This document shows, piece by piece, positions 12,401 to 23,872 of a DNA stretch of 64,000 bases; the first letter of the stretch is position 1; the number at the start of each line of letters is the position of its first letter. Origin of the DNA: Pseudopithomyces maydicus (lineage: Eukaryota > Ascomycota > Dothideomycetes > Pleosporales > Didymosphaeriaceae). The notes under the pieces were generated by a model. The model was not told where the DNA came from. It made no database searches and saw nothing but the letters and a program-made list of their open reading frames with translations. The translations under genes and the position numbers were made by a program. The stretch spans positions 1,054,001 through 1,118,000 of the forward strand of contig JANTUC010000015.1 in NCBI GenBank assembly GCA_026873275.1, written 5' to 3'.

Positions 12401-15400
12401 CCCAGTCGTCACGCCCACGACGAATGGAAGCTTGGAGATTCGGACGTGCGCTTTCAAGCGAAGCGGTCATGAGCCCGATGCAGATGGGGTGAGGACCAAT
12501 TTCGACGACAAAGGACTGGTCATTAATGAGTCCCTGAGATTCGCAGGTTCGTACGGTATCTAAGAAAAGAACAGGCTCGCGGGTATGGCGGCGTATATAA
12601 TCCGCATTGAAGACGCCGTCTTCACCAGGCTTCACAATTCGGCCAAGCAGCGTTGAAGCGACTGGGACTGTGGGTGGATTGAACTTCACATGCGCAGCCA
12701 TATTCTCGAGCTCATCCAGCATGAAATCCATCTGGCGGGTGTGGAAGGCATGTGACACACGCAATCTGGTGACAGGCACGTTGTCGCTCTGTTTGAGATA
12801 ATCCTGGAGAGCATCGATGGCAGGCACGGGTCCGCCGACAACGGTGCTCGAAGGCCCATTTACACAGCAGACCTCACACGGCGTGGTAACTGCAGAGTCT
12901 CGTATGCGGTATTTGACAGTACCTGCTGGGAGACCAACGGCCAACATGGAAGCCTCGGACGGTGGGCACTTGAAGATGAGCGTGGCTCGCGCAAAGGCGA
13001 GAGTAAGAGCGTCGGCGACAGACAGCACGCCGGCAATGCAAAGGGCTGCGTATTCTCCAAGACTATGGCCAAGGAGCAGAGTTGGGCGTAGGCCTAGTGA
13101 CTGCCAGTATTTGGCAAGAGCGATCTCGAGGGCCACAGTGGCGACTTGCAAATCACGGTCAGCATTTGGACGTGCAGCAGTCGTCTCGTCCACGTCACGG
13201 ATCACGTCGAGAAAGCGGCAATCTATGCCTTGGGCGTCGCAGAGGGCTTGGTACGAGTCCAGCAGGCGACGGAAGGTGGGCGAGGTGCGGTAAAGCTGGC
13301 CGCCCATGCCCACGTGCTGGGAGCCCTGGCCAGTGAAAGCGAAGACAACCGAGGTCGCCTTGGAGACTGGCGATGCTGAGGATTCCAGCTGACCGAGCAA
13401 GTCGGTGATAGAGGTGGCTACGAATGTCTCACGCTGTACCTGATGCATGCGTCGGGCTGAGGTAGTGTAGGCGAGGTGGGAGAGCTGGGTGCCAGGGTGC
13501 TTGACGAGGTAGTCACGGAGACGGGCCTTGTTGGCCTCGAGAGCCGTGTCAGTCCGTCCCGACAGAGCCACGGCATGGTGACTTCTCTGGTCGGGGGTCA
13601 CGTGCTGGGGGTTGGCTGCGAAGGACGGCAGGTCGTGCAGCAGCAGGCTCACGTTGCCGCCGGCGGCGTCGAAGTTGTTGACGAAGACATAGCGCGGGGC
13701 ATCTCCACGACGCGGCCACGGCTGGCCGTTGGCGAGCTGGATGCGGTCGCCGAGGAGCGGGCGCAGCTTGGGGTTGAGGGTGAAGGGCTGGTTGGGCTGG
13801 CGGGGGATGGTGCTTCGCTGCAGCAGGAGCACCGCCTTAATCAGCGAGACCAGCCCAGCAGCGGCTTCGCTGTGCCCCACATTGGCCTTGACGGCGCCGA
13901 CAATCAGCGGCTGCTCCCGCTCAGCCGCTGCAAAGACGCTGTGCACCGCCGTCGTCTCCACCAGGTCGCCCGCCTGCGTGCCGGTGCCGTGCATCTCGAC
14001 CACGTCCACCGCCCGCCCGTCGACCGCCGCCTGGCGCAGCACGCGACGGTACAGCGCCTCCTGCGCCTGCGCGCCCGGGTACGTGATGGACCCGGCCCCT
14101 GCATTGCAGTTCCTGGACGCGCCTGCCAGCACTGCCAGGACGTTGTCCTTGGCCCGCACCGCGTCAGTGAGCCGTTTCAGCACCACCACCGCCACGCCCT
14201 CGCCGCGACAGTAGCCATCCGCCTGGTCCGAGTAGGTCTTGCATGCCCCCGTCGGCGAGAGGAAGCCACCCATCCCGAGACCGGAGAACCAGTGGGGCGC
14301 TGTCAGCAGCGTGCCACCACCCACCACAGCCGCATCGCACTCACCCGCAGCAAGCGCATCCCGCGCAAGACAGAGCCCCGTGGCGCTAGATGAGCAGCCC
14401 GTGTCGATGCTGTAGAAACCGCCTGCCCATCGGAAGTAGTGGCACAGTCGTCCTGGTGCGAACCCGCGGTTGACCCCAGGCAAGTAGTGTGTGTCGATGC
14501 CCTGTTGGTCGTTGATGGACTTCCAGTCGTCGATGGTCTGCCCAAAGTACGTCGCTATTCGCGGCGGTCTCTGCTCGCCGTCCGCTGCAGCCTCGGACGA
14601 GTACCCGGCCATCTCGAGGGACTCGTAGGTTGTCATCAACAGCATCCGCTGCACCGGGTCCATCTGCAGTGCCTCGCGAGGCGAGATATTGAACAGCCGA
14701 TGGTCGAAGTCACCTGGCTTCTTGATGAAGCAGCCGTGCCGGGACACGAGAGCGTTGTGTTTCGTGCGAGACTCGTCGTAAAAGTCGTCCAAGTTGAACC
14801 GAGACGACGGAATTTCCTGGTGAGTCGTGGTGCCAGATTCTAGCAGGCTCCAGAACTCATCCAGCGTGTCGCTGTCGGGGAATCTGCCCGACATTCCAAC
14901 CACGGCAATGGCATCAGCAGGGATGCTGTTGATATCATTACCGTACGGCTGTGTTGGCTGAAGAGGCTGGGCCAACTCGACACCCAAGCCCTGTTTCTGC
15001 AACAGGCCCTGGACTTCAGATGTCTCTGATGTCGAACCAACCGTCACGAGCACGACTCCAGACCCATCTGTCTTTTTGAGTTGGGCTGTAACAGCCTCTA
15101 TCGATTCCTCGAACCGTACGGGCTTGTGCACAATGTCTTCTATGGCATTACGCAGTAGCCCACCGAAGGTTGTTGTTCGAGTGGCTTCGCTTGAAGAATG
15201 CATCGAACACATCCATCTTCTAGTAGCATGTTCATCTATCGATGGCGAGAGGCGAACCAGCTGGGCCGCATCTACCGGTGGAAGATGCGAACAGTACATG
15301 GGACCCGAATAAGGTTCTGAGGGAAGGCCACTAAGATCGATTTCCTTGGACAGAGCGTCCATGGTTGCAGGTGGGCCAAAGACAACAGTGCTGGCTGATC

Positions 15401-16062
15401 GAACGTGTCCGATATAGGCCTGCTGCAATACTCCTCGCATCTCATTGATTTGGCTTAGCTGTTCCTCAATCACCTTTGTGTCGGAGCTCCTGATCACCCG
15501 TGCCCAAGTGCCGTCCACGTCTTCAATACTTCTTGCTGTGCGATCAACATGAGCGGCCAGGTGAATGGCTACACCCAAAGCCTCTACACCCAACTTGATT
15601 ACACTATCCGTATCGCTGGCTGATGCAGCAACAGTGGCTGCTAATGTTCCGAAACCGAATCCTATCGGTACTGATAATCCGCCACCGAGAATCAAAGGCT
15701 GGTCTTCTGCAAATCTAAGCCAATGTCAGTGATGCTACACCATACTCAAGTTGGTCAAGTCTGTATAAAACACACATGAGCAGCTGTCCTATCTGAATCG
15801 AGGTGGATAGGATCATTTCCACCATATTCGACCCTTCTTGTGTAGCATATCGCTCAGCAAGTTCTACGATGTCCTCGAACTCGCCAATTCTAGCACGTTC
15901 AGAGCCATCGAGTACACTGATCTGTTCGCGAATAATGGTAGAGGCGTTGGAGAGAAAGACACGAAGCTGAGCTCGTGTCTTAGACCGCACGTTCAAGTCA
16001 TGCACGGCGACCAGAAGATCTGTATGGCCGTGTGGAAAAAGAAGGACATGATTAGGAGACAT
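9458..16062 (-). CDS. Non-reducing iterative polyketide synthase (SAT-KS-AT-PT-ACP-ACP-TE)
   Basis: Builds an aromatic polyketide from malonyl-CoA. Three exons, 16062-15776, 15714-9608 and 9540-9458 (introns 61 and 67 bp), encode 2158 residues without a break. Domains with approximate residues: SAT 5-340; KS from 362, catalytic Cys536 (DTGCSSS), His671 and His710; malonyl-AT with Ser980 (GHSLGEYA); PT with His1312 (GHVVDSVAICPA) and Asp1505 (IIDGLVHVAGF); Ser-rich linker; ACP1 Ser1695 (GVDSQMSI); ACP2 Ser1794 (GMDSMLSI); TE/Claisen cyclase Ser1962 (GGWSAGS) and a C-terminal His in GDHFSMM, rebuilt across the last intron. Start ATG at 16062 fits the SAT start HVLLFPHGHTD; an in-frame TAA lies upstream. 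The SAT GxCxG site reads GFGFG (114-118), so starter loading is probably not by this domain. Product not predictable; no tailoring genes adjoin it. Confidence 0.95.
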
Positions 16063-19000
16063 GACGGAAGCGATTCGTCGTGACTTGAGCCAGTCTCTCA
16101 ATCGATGAGGAGGAATGAGGACGGATTAAACAGCGAGACGGCACTCGTATGTATACACGCGACGCTATGGCCTCGCAGCCTACACAACCTCTACCTCATG
16201 AGGATGGTGGTACCGATCAGACATCCAGCTGTACGGGAGATCTTCACGTTGGGCGCCTGTTGCACTCCACGCCATCCCATTTACCTGTTCCATTCGCCTG
16301 GTATCTACAAAAGCGGACATACACCGACACTTTCCGAAGCTCGAAACGCATGATGTGGATGTTCATCACATCACGCCCATGAGACAGAACGGTGTGAACG
16401 CAGAATCATCCCTTTTGCCTTGCTCTGCTGACGGCAGACTGATAAGGAATCCTTTTCACCTGGTTTGAGCTCCCAACACTACGTATGTGAAACTCTGATG
16501 AGCAGTAAGATGAGGTGGGTCCTTGAATGGATGTATCTGTTTGGAGCGCTGTTTACTATACGCGCGTTATACATGAGTAAGACATCATCCCACCACAGAC
16601 AATGTTTCCATATGTTGCGACAATACACTTGAATTGGGTTCAGTCCATGAGTCCGCGAATGCGTCGGATGCTAATAGAAAATCCAGCATCGTCTGCCAGA
16701 TGGACTCAGATGCCCAGCCTCTTGATGGATTTGAGCCTCATATCACGCCGGATCACAAACTGGCCTAGGTGATCAGTGCCACAGTTATTGACAAATCGTC
16801 CGACATGGAAAAGTTAAAGTGAATTACTCGATTCATCCTTGGATTAGTATTAGGCAATTATAGCTCCACCCAGTTGGGGAGCAGAGTACGTCCAACCACG
16901 CGTTACAAGGAAATATAAGATAGACGGTGTAGCGTCAGCTACATTCTCAACATGATCTTGGCGCCGATTGTTACTCCAAATGCATACACCCTGTCGTTTC
17001 GCTGAACCGACCGAGTGTCACTATCAGACGTCTCCCCATTGGGACGTTGGTAGCTTACGCCCAGACCCACACGCGTCTCTACCGAAGAAAACGCCTACCG
17101 GTCTCGGCTGCACAACAGACACAATTCGGAATGGTCACAGCCTAGTCAAAGAGCCGCGTTCACGAACTTTCCAACTTTAGGACCTCTTAAAAGGTTCGAT
17201 ACTCACCACGTGACTTGCATCTTTCCAAGGTTTTTGTTTGTCAAGTAAAGATTTTTCTACCTTGCCATTGACAATGCGCATGCGCACGCCTATGGAAATA
17301 TAACCAACCAGTGTCTGCTTTTCCCACGCGTATCGCACGCCTTGATCAGCAAGCCCATTGCAAAACTTTATATCCGTCATCTTATGCCAGGCGTCCCAAT
17401 GGCCATGCGAAACGTCTGACATTTGGACGATCGCCAATCTTCTCAAGTGTGAGCGTTATCACCGCAACACAGCCCGGTGGGACCCTCTGCAGGGCGTCCT
17501 CCAATGCCGACGCAGCCAAGACGTACAGTACATGGTCATTGACTGATACGTTGTCGTCGTCGTCATCATCATCTTCGTCTCCTAACTGCCTTTTCGTACT
17601 CTTCGTGCTTGCAATGCCCTTAGCTGAGTTTCCCAATCCTGGCTCCTCGTCGTGTTTCTTCTGCCTTATTTCCATCCCTGCAGTCACTCCGCTCACCTTT
17701 ACACCCGTCCAACCAACGATCTATCTAATAATCCAACAACAAATCCGTCTCACGCCCCCCACTGGCAGGCACACCGACGTAATCTCTTCCTGGCTAGCTG
17801 CCGCCTGATCATCTTCCTCGTTAAACCTTACCGTCCCCACTATTTATCCTGACTTTGAACCCGCGGAGATTCGCGTCACTGCGTGCGCGACTTGCGCTAT
17901 AAGTGAAATGTTCGACAGCATGGCTAGCGACGTGGAGCACAAGCAGCAAAGTACAGGATGCTGATGAGTAGTAGGTCGACAGGAAGAAGTGCACAGTGAG
18001 GGCTGCCGACGGGGACGGAGACACGACCCATGGTACATGTTTCTCCTCGAAGTAATTCACGTGAGGACCTGATCGCCTTGTTAGGTTTACACTCGGGGAA
18101 ACTGGGAATGAGTTTGTTGATGTAGTGGAGGTTGGGGGATGAGGCATGGCAAACAGAAGGGTAGTTCTCAGAGATGATAAATGCTTCGTGGTCTTTTAGT
18201 GATAACTTCACGAAATGAAAGAAAACGCCAATCTGAAAATGTCTCGGGTACATCATGTTGCGCAGTCAGTATTCTGATCGTCTTCAAGACGACCGAGTCA
18301 CTACCTCGTACATCATTCGGAAACTCAATAACGGCAAATCAAAGACGAAAATTTCATCAGATGAAAGTCCCATGAACATTAAACGAGATTCGACAGGATT
18401 CAGCGAAAGCTTGATCTCGGATTGACTGGGTAGATACTTGGCATATACGATTGTAATGGGGCACAGTTTGTGTTAAGCGATTGCTAAGCGCGGTGAGTGG
18501 AGCTCCGAAGGTGCTCTGCTTACTGAGTCTGTTGATGGGGTAGAGAGGGGGGAATCGGAGGTTTGCACGGGATATTCCGGGTGAGATGATCGGGCTAGAT
18601 AGCGTGGATTCCAAGTCGGGGAGGGACTAATCATGTAGTTCGGGACTATTCGGAAGGAGGGTTATGATGAGAAAGAGCTGACTGAGTAAAAATACTGGCC
18701 CTTTTGATTTTTGAGAAAATGTTTCTTGTTCCCTTTGTGTAGAAATACGTGGCCGACAGTTCACAGCTAGTAGCTAGCCTTCTCATGCAATTCTCTTTAT
18801 GTATTCCGTGATCTGTGTTATGTCCTGTTAGTCTCGCATCGTTTCGAGCTATCTGGTGTGCTGGGCGCATAGCAGACTGCCTCATACACCGACCCAGATT
18901 TTCCCAGGCTCATTTTAGACAGATCCTGTTCGGCATGTGAAATTTACGCCCTTTCATGGTGCCCATTTTTCTATTGATTTAGGGATCAGCGGTCTCCATA

Positions 19001-20190
19001 GCCCTTTCTCGTCTGTAAGCTTACGGTCACGACATTTCCCATCCGTGATGATGTAGGTGCGGTTCTCGCTGGATTGTTTTTTCTATCCCGTAATTCGGAC
19101 TTTTGGAACCCTGTGTAGCAACGTCACGTCGCGCTGCGTTTGTCATGGAAATGTGCGTGCTCACTCGCGATCAACCGATGGAAGGTGAGAGGAAGATAAC
19201 GTAGGCACCTGGTGTCATGTGGATACATGATACTGCAAACGATTGAGCAGGGTATTTGCTAGACTAGAAGGCGTTGATTCCTAGACCAAGGACATAGCAT
19301 CGAACTGGGATAGGGGCGATTTAGCTCAGTGGAGCGGAGTGAAAATAATAATCGTGTTTTCTTGGCAACCTTGTGGAGGTTTTATGAGGCATAATGTGAA
19401 GACTGGACGACCACGTGATACGTCAAAAACGATGGATGGGGGCTGTGTGTCAATCCAGCCTCAAGATCCAAGTGGATCAGAGATGTCACGAGGATGGGTA
19501 GCTTTCAGCTCGAAAAGAGACGTGAAGGCATGGAGGGCTATCGGGAAATCAAATGCTTGGGATCTACATGAGTAATAATTTAGAATTTTGGGTGGATGTT
19601 AACGGTGAGGGTGGATATCGCCCGACCATGCAAAGAGTTACATGTCTTCTCATAATACATGGGTATGATCCATCTAGGTACTAATTCAATCCGTTATCCT
19701 AGTATTAAAAATTCATTAGTGTACAGCAAAACGATAGAATGACGAGAAAATCAGGAATTGAGAGGGGCATAGAACTTCCCTGAAGTCGGGCATAGTTCAA
19801 ACACAGTGACGAGGTTGAATCATCGGTTCTCGCATCAAAACAATGTCGTGCCGGCAAACACTCTCATTCTTGCCTCTCAAGTTGATTTTTTATGCGAATG
19901 TACGTTATTCTTTGGTAACTACATGGGGATTTGGTTCATTAGTGTGGTTGATTGGTCCCTGTTGCCTCTGCAACGAAGCTACATTGTTTACATTTTGCGC
20001 GTGAAACACTGAAGTTGATATTTTCTTGTTTCCAAGTTTACCACATCCCTCTATATAATGGATAGCTCTCGTCGATCTTGCATGGCCACGACCTTCTCCA
20101 ATACACAACACAACGCGCGACGATGGATCGGTCTATCAACAACACTGGCGCTAGCCCCCCGACTGCAGCTACGAAAACGTCTCACGGACA
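16063..20190. other. Gene-poor 4.1-kb region upstream of the PKS
   Basis: Contains the PKS promoter and that of the metalloprotease. Apart from one doubtful reading-frame pair at 17177-17696, only short frames without family resemblance occur. Composition is mixed, with A/T-rich patches near 18660-18750 and 19650-19760. No terminal repeats or transposase fragments recognised. Confidence 0.55.
17177..17696 (-). CDS. Doubtful small gene or gene remnant
   Basis: Two overlapping minus-strand frames. The upstream one carries an Asp run (GAT/GAC repeat near 17550-17580) then VPPGCVAVITLTLEKIGDRPNVRRFAWPLGRLA and a stop. Just past that point another frame continues with HKMTDIKFCNGLADQGVRYAWEKQ to a stop at 17177. 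Joining them needs one base removed, two bases added, or a 42-bp intron with a weak GTCAGA donor. The composition looks protein-like but I recognise no family, so it could equally be chance. Confidence 0.2.
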
Positions 20191-21339
20191 ATGGCCGCAG
20201 AGTTTCACGCAGTCACGGATCCCGCTGACCAGTACAAAGCACTTTGTCTAGGATTCCACGCCTTTCCGAAAGAATTTAGTTGCCTCCTTCCGGACCTTGA
20301 GTACGGAGAGATTACGGATTCCATATGCATCTGTCCCACCTGCGTCCCGGGCCTCTGGTCGCTCTTCCCAAATTCAGCTCATCCTCTGCACATGAATCAG
20401 TCCCTCGAGCTATCTTGCGACTATCGGCGTCCGCTCGCGTTTATCCGCTCACACCTCGAATCGATTGGCGATCCGCAAGTGTCATCCGCGCGCACCCAAG
20501 AGATCAAGCTCCTGAAGCACCACTTGCAGAACTTTGCAACGTTGGACCGGGGCAATATCACGCAGGTGGAGATCTCGGAAGTCGGCGAGCTCATTGATAG
20601 GATTTTCTTTGCCGGTTGTCTTGCGGGCGTCACGATCACTGTTGGCTCGCCGGAGACACATGCTTGTCTCTCTGAAATCGCGGCTGTCGGATATAGCTTG
20701 GTCAACGCAGAATTTCCCCTTGGAATCATCGTGATTAACGACAAGATTAGTCCAGAGGTTGAGCACGGAGTGCTGAGCACGCTTCTCCACGAAATGGTGC
20801 ACATCTTCCTTTCTAGCTACTTCTGTAAAGGGGATAACGCCGGGTCTCATTCCTGCGTGGACGAGCGCACTGAGCTCTGCCAATACATGTATTCGCGGCT
20901 CGTGTTTCTTTTCGACCGAGCTCTTCTCCTGCGCCCAAACCACGGCACGAAGGATTCGAAGAACGAGGATGGTAGAGATATTCGGCGACGGGATTTGTTC
21001 AAGAGCAGCACGTATGCGGGACACGGCCCTCTTTTCCAGTTGGTACTGGGATGGGTGCACGATGCTGTACCAAAGATTCTAGGAGCGGAGCACCCGGTGA
21101 AGAAGACGGGAAATCCTGGTGAGAGGTTCGACGTGGGAGGCTCGCCGCCAAGCAAATGCTGGGGCCGTTATGGTGAATCTTATCGCGATATGCAGTCTCG
21201 GATGTGGGTGCTTGGGGACCGGGAGGAGCTTTCGTTTGAGGTCGAGACCACTCGAGTGCTGAAGAAGCGGAAATCGGGAGAGAATGGAGAGGACGAGTGG
21301 GAACAGACCAAGGTGGCCAAGCGTGTTCGGAACCCCTGA
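20191..21339 (+). CDS. SprT-like zinc metalloprotease-domain protein
   Basis: Single exon of 382 residues. The core TLLHEMVHIFLSSYFC holds an HExxH zinc site (His200, Glu201, His204) and GHGPLF at about residue 277 supplies a likely third ligand (His278), the arrangement of SprT/Spartan-like proteases. In the characterised family members these degrade DNA-protein crosslinks; whether that applies here is unknown. Residues 30-75 are Cys-rich (SICICPTCVPG). A basic C-terminal tail (VLKKRKSG, KVAKRVRNP) could be a nuclear signal. No signal peptide or membrane segment. The ATG at 20191 is used; an earlier ATG at 20123 is in a different frame. Confidence 0.7.
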   Translation: MAAEFHAVTDPADQYKALCLGFHAFPKEFSCLLPDLEYGEITDSICICPTCVPGLWSLFPNSAHPLHMNQSLELSCDYRRPLAFIRSHLESIGDPQVSSARTQEIKLLKHHLQNFATLDRGNITQVEISEVGELIDRIFFAGCLAGVTITVGSPETHACLSEIAAVGYSLVNAEFPLGIIVINDKISPEVEHGVLSTLLHEMVHIFLSSYFCKGDNAGSHSCVDERTELCQYMYSRLVFLFDRALLLRPNHGTKDSKNEDGRDIRRRDLFKSSTYAGHGPLFQLVLGWVHDAVPKILGAEHPVKKTGNPGERFDVGGSPPSKCWGRYGESYRDMQSRMWVLGDREELSFEVETTRVLKKRKSGENGEDEWEQTKVAKRVRNP

Positions 21340-21751
21340 ACGACCGTCTTCTGCGGCTATGATGGAGGTTACAAGTCATTCTTTCACTTAATGTCGCAAA
21401 GACCTGTACAGGTCATGTCGACTCCAGCCAAAGGCATATCATGGGAATTGCAGGATAACGAGAAGTCAAGAAGTTCAACAAATGGAAAGATAGAATAGTG
21501 CAGCGGAAGCTACAACGTCTGCTAATGTAGTTGTTGTAATGTAATGGAAAGAACACTGAATTGTTGGAATTCTATGGAGAGGAAATCAAGAATCGTGCCC
21601 GCATGAATAAAGACCGCTATCAAGCAGGGTCATGAGTCATTCTCATTCTACACTTTATGTGATATAATATCAGAACCGAGTTCAAAACTATGAAGAAATA
21701 TTGCAAGACGCTCAACTGCTTTAGACAACCGAGATGATTTGTGAAGCTAGG
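21340..21751. other. Intergenic, convergent 3' ends
   Basis: About 410 bp between the stops of two convergent genes. A/T-rich, no gene seen; expected to carry both 3' UTRs. Confidence 0.6.
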
Positions 21752-22255
21752 TCAAACACAAACATCCATTCTTGCCAGTCGATCCCTCTCACACTCTCGG
21801 ATAGTAACATCTAGGTCATTAATCTGAACAGGTTTCTTAATGCACAAGTCGGCACCCGCATCCAAGGCCGGTGTCTCTTCGCCCCTATCCTTTGTGACGA
21901 GAGCTATGATTTTCGCGCGTTTGAGAACGTATGATGACGCTTGTGCTTGATCTTCCATCTCCCGAATGCGCCGAGTTGCTGCAAATCCGTCCATGACAGG
22001 CATCTCTGTGTCCATGAATATGATGTCGAAACTCTCCTCGGATGCCTCGATAGCCTCGATTGCGAGTGAGCCATTTTCAGCCATCACCACATCGCGGTAT
22101 CCGAGCCGTATTGTCAAAAATCTTCGGATGATAATTTTAGTTATGAAATTGTCTTCAACCACCAATATCCTAGGGCCGCGAGTTGCAGAAAATTCGGGAA
22201 CTGGTGTATTCTCGAGTGGGGTTGCCACGTCGGGTGATTGGATAGTATCAGTCAT
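21752..22255 (-). CDS. Stand-alone response-regulator receiver domain protein
   Basis: Single exon, 167 residues, almost entirely one REC domain: acidic pair in LVVEDN (Glu34, Asp35), phosphoacceptor in FMDTEMPVMDG (Asp82), and the conserved Lys in CIKKP (about 140). Such domains accept phosphate from a histidine kinase or phosphotransfer protein. The sequence resembles receiver domains found at the C-terminus of fungal hybrid kinases, but no kinase, HPt or DNA-binding part is attached and none is encoded nearby. The switch Thr position reads ALVTKD, a little unlike the usual ALTA. About 25 residues precede the domain. Confidence 0.82.
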   Translation of the reverse strand: MTDTIQSPDVATPLENTPVPEFSATRGPRILVVEDNFITKIIIRRFLTIRLGYRDVVMAENGSLAIEAIEASEESFDIIFMDTEMPVMDGFAATRRIREMEDQAQASSYVLKRAKIIALVTKDRGEETPALDAGADLCIKKPVQINDLDVTIRECERDRLARMDVCV

Positions 22256-23872
22256 AATCTTCGGTCACAATGTGTTATAACGAGAAGAGCGAAAAGAAAC
22301 AGGATTTAAGAGAAGAGGTTGGAGATCGTGGTGTGTGAAATGACGTGAGAGTGGGGGCTTACCGATGTCGTGGGACTATTTCCGTTACGGAAGGTGCTTA
22401 ATTGAAGCGCTTATACTTGTTATGTCAATGCGTCGTAAAATTTGTGGACAGTTGAAATGTATTCAATCCTCAGTCGCTCAATCCTCATCGTGAAGACGTG
22501 ACCAGTTCATGCTGACATAGTTTGGGTGCACTTACTCACAGTTCTATACCCGAAACCGTGATCAAACTCTTGAGATATCTACACATTATGTTGATGCATG
22601 AACTGGTGCATGCGTTTTGTCGTCTCTTGGGAGCTTGTGACTTTATGAGCGAACCATAACAGTGCTGGAAACAAACAACATAGAGCAAGTTCAGTCTAAA
22701 GCCAACGGGAAGGAGTGACGGTTCAAATTAAATTGATGATATTATGTTTCTCAAAGCCATGTATCTACAACATTATTCCTAGAGCTACTTATTTTTCTTG
22801 CTATGTGTTAGAATGACAACAAAGACTTAGGAGTGCAATATTTGTATTACGAAGTGTAGTAGAGTGATATCATTAAGATAAATTCCAGGTTGATGTGTAG
22901 GACATAGGGTTTATATCAGAGCTATCAACGTTTTTTTCAATTGTCATGAGAGGTAACGACCGCTTTTTTCTAGCATTTTTCATCTAATCAGCTTCTTTGT
23001 TACTACTTTTTCTAGAACCCTAAACATCAAAGTTATGTCATCGAGGAAATATGAGATTTGGAGCTGTCTCTCTAGCAAAATCCATTGTTCAATACTATAC
23101 GCTCGTTATTTTCACTTGACTTGGATAGATTTTCAGGGAGTTTCAGATGAACAGGATTGCTCTAGGGTCATGAGGGGCCTTGTATTATTTCACGGAGTGC
23201 TCAGATGAAGAGTCTGCTGTGCTATCATTCTCAGTCCGATACCAACCAACAACATTGAAATGACTCAGGAATTTAATTTCACCTCCGCTTTGAAGATTAC
23301 ATACCATGTTTTTATCCAGAAAGGAACTGTATGGCCGCGCTCTCAGCTCCAGGACTTCTGATGCGCCCACTATTGAATGTGTGCCAAGCTTACTTCCAAA
23401 GTTTAATCATGCCGAACGGCTGTACCGCAATTACTATGACACTTGTTGGGTCGAATCACTAGTAATCCAATATCAAGGCCTCTTCTTAGTCAGTGTTCAG
23501 TGGGAATGCACTATCTACGCGCGAATGTGCGAAACTGGCCCACTGAACGTATGAACACTGCATCTGCATACACATGTGCACATGGTATTCTTTTCAAAGT
23601 TGTCCTTAGAGATCATCAGAAAAGAAGGCATTGGGGTGGAAGGTTTGAAACGCTCCTTTCGTGCTTTTGACTTTTGAATAAACTCGAACCCAATCCAAAA
23701 AGATGTCGCGAACGGAGTGCGACACGATACACACACGGCATGCAGGGGAGATTCGCAACACGCTAACCGATTTCGGTTAACGCCATCGGAGGGAAGTCCG
23801 CCGCTGAAGCCGCCCGTTGATTTTGCACACACGCGTCACCAGTTTCAAACACAATTACGATAATCTTGCCAA
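22256..23872. other. Intergenic, divergent promoter region
   Basis: About 1.6 kb of A/T-rich sequence between the receiver-domain gene (minus) and the Zn2Cys6 gene (plus). No gene seen. It contains a 16-bp palindrome at 23764-23779. Confidence 0.6.
23764..23779. promoter_or_regulatory. Palindromic site, everted CCG-N4-CGG, upstream of Zn2Cys6 gene
   Basis: TAACCGA, two bases, then its exact reverse complement TCGGTTA. The centre reads CCG-N4-CGG, a form many Zn2Cys6 dimers bind. It ends 93 bp before the ATG at 23873, so it may be an autoregulatory site. Inferred from position and symmetry only. Confidence 0.45.

Noticed and set aside
13476..14393. Long plus-strand frame of 305 codons opposite the PKS
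   Set aside because: It is antisense to the KS domain, has a biased composition and no family resemblance; a shadow of a G/C-rich gene.
19312..19390. tRNA-like start (GATTTAGCTCAGTGG) suggesting a tRNA gene
   Set aside because: The D-arm loop would be too short, and there is no TTCGA T-arm or matching acceptor stem.
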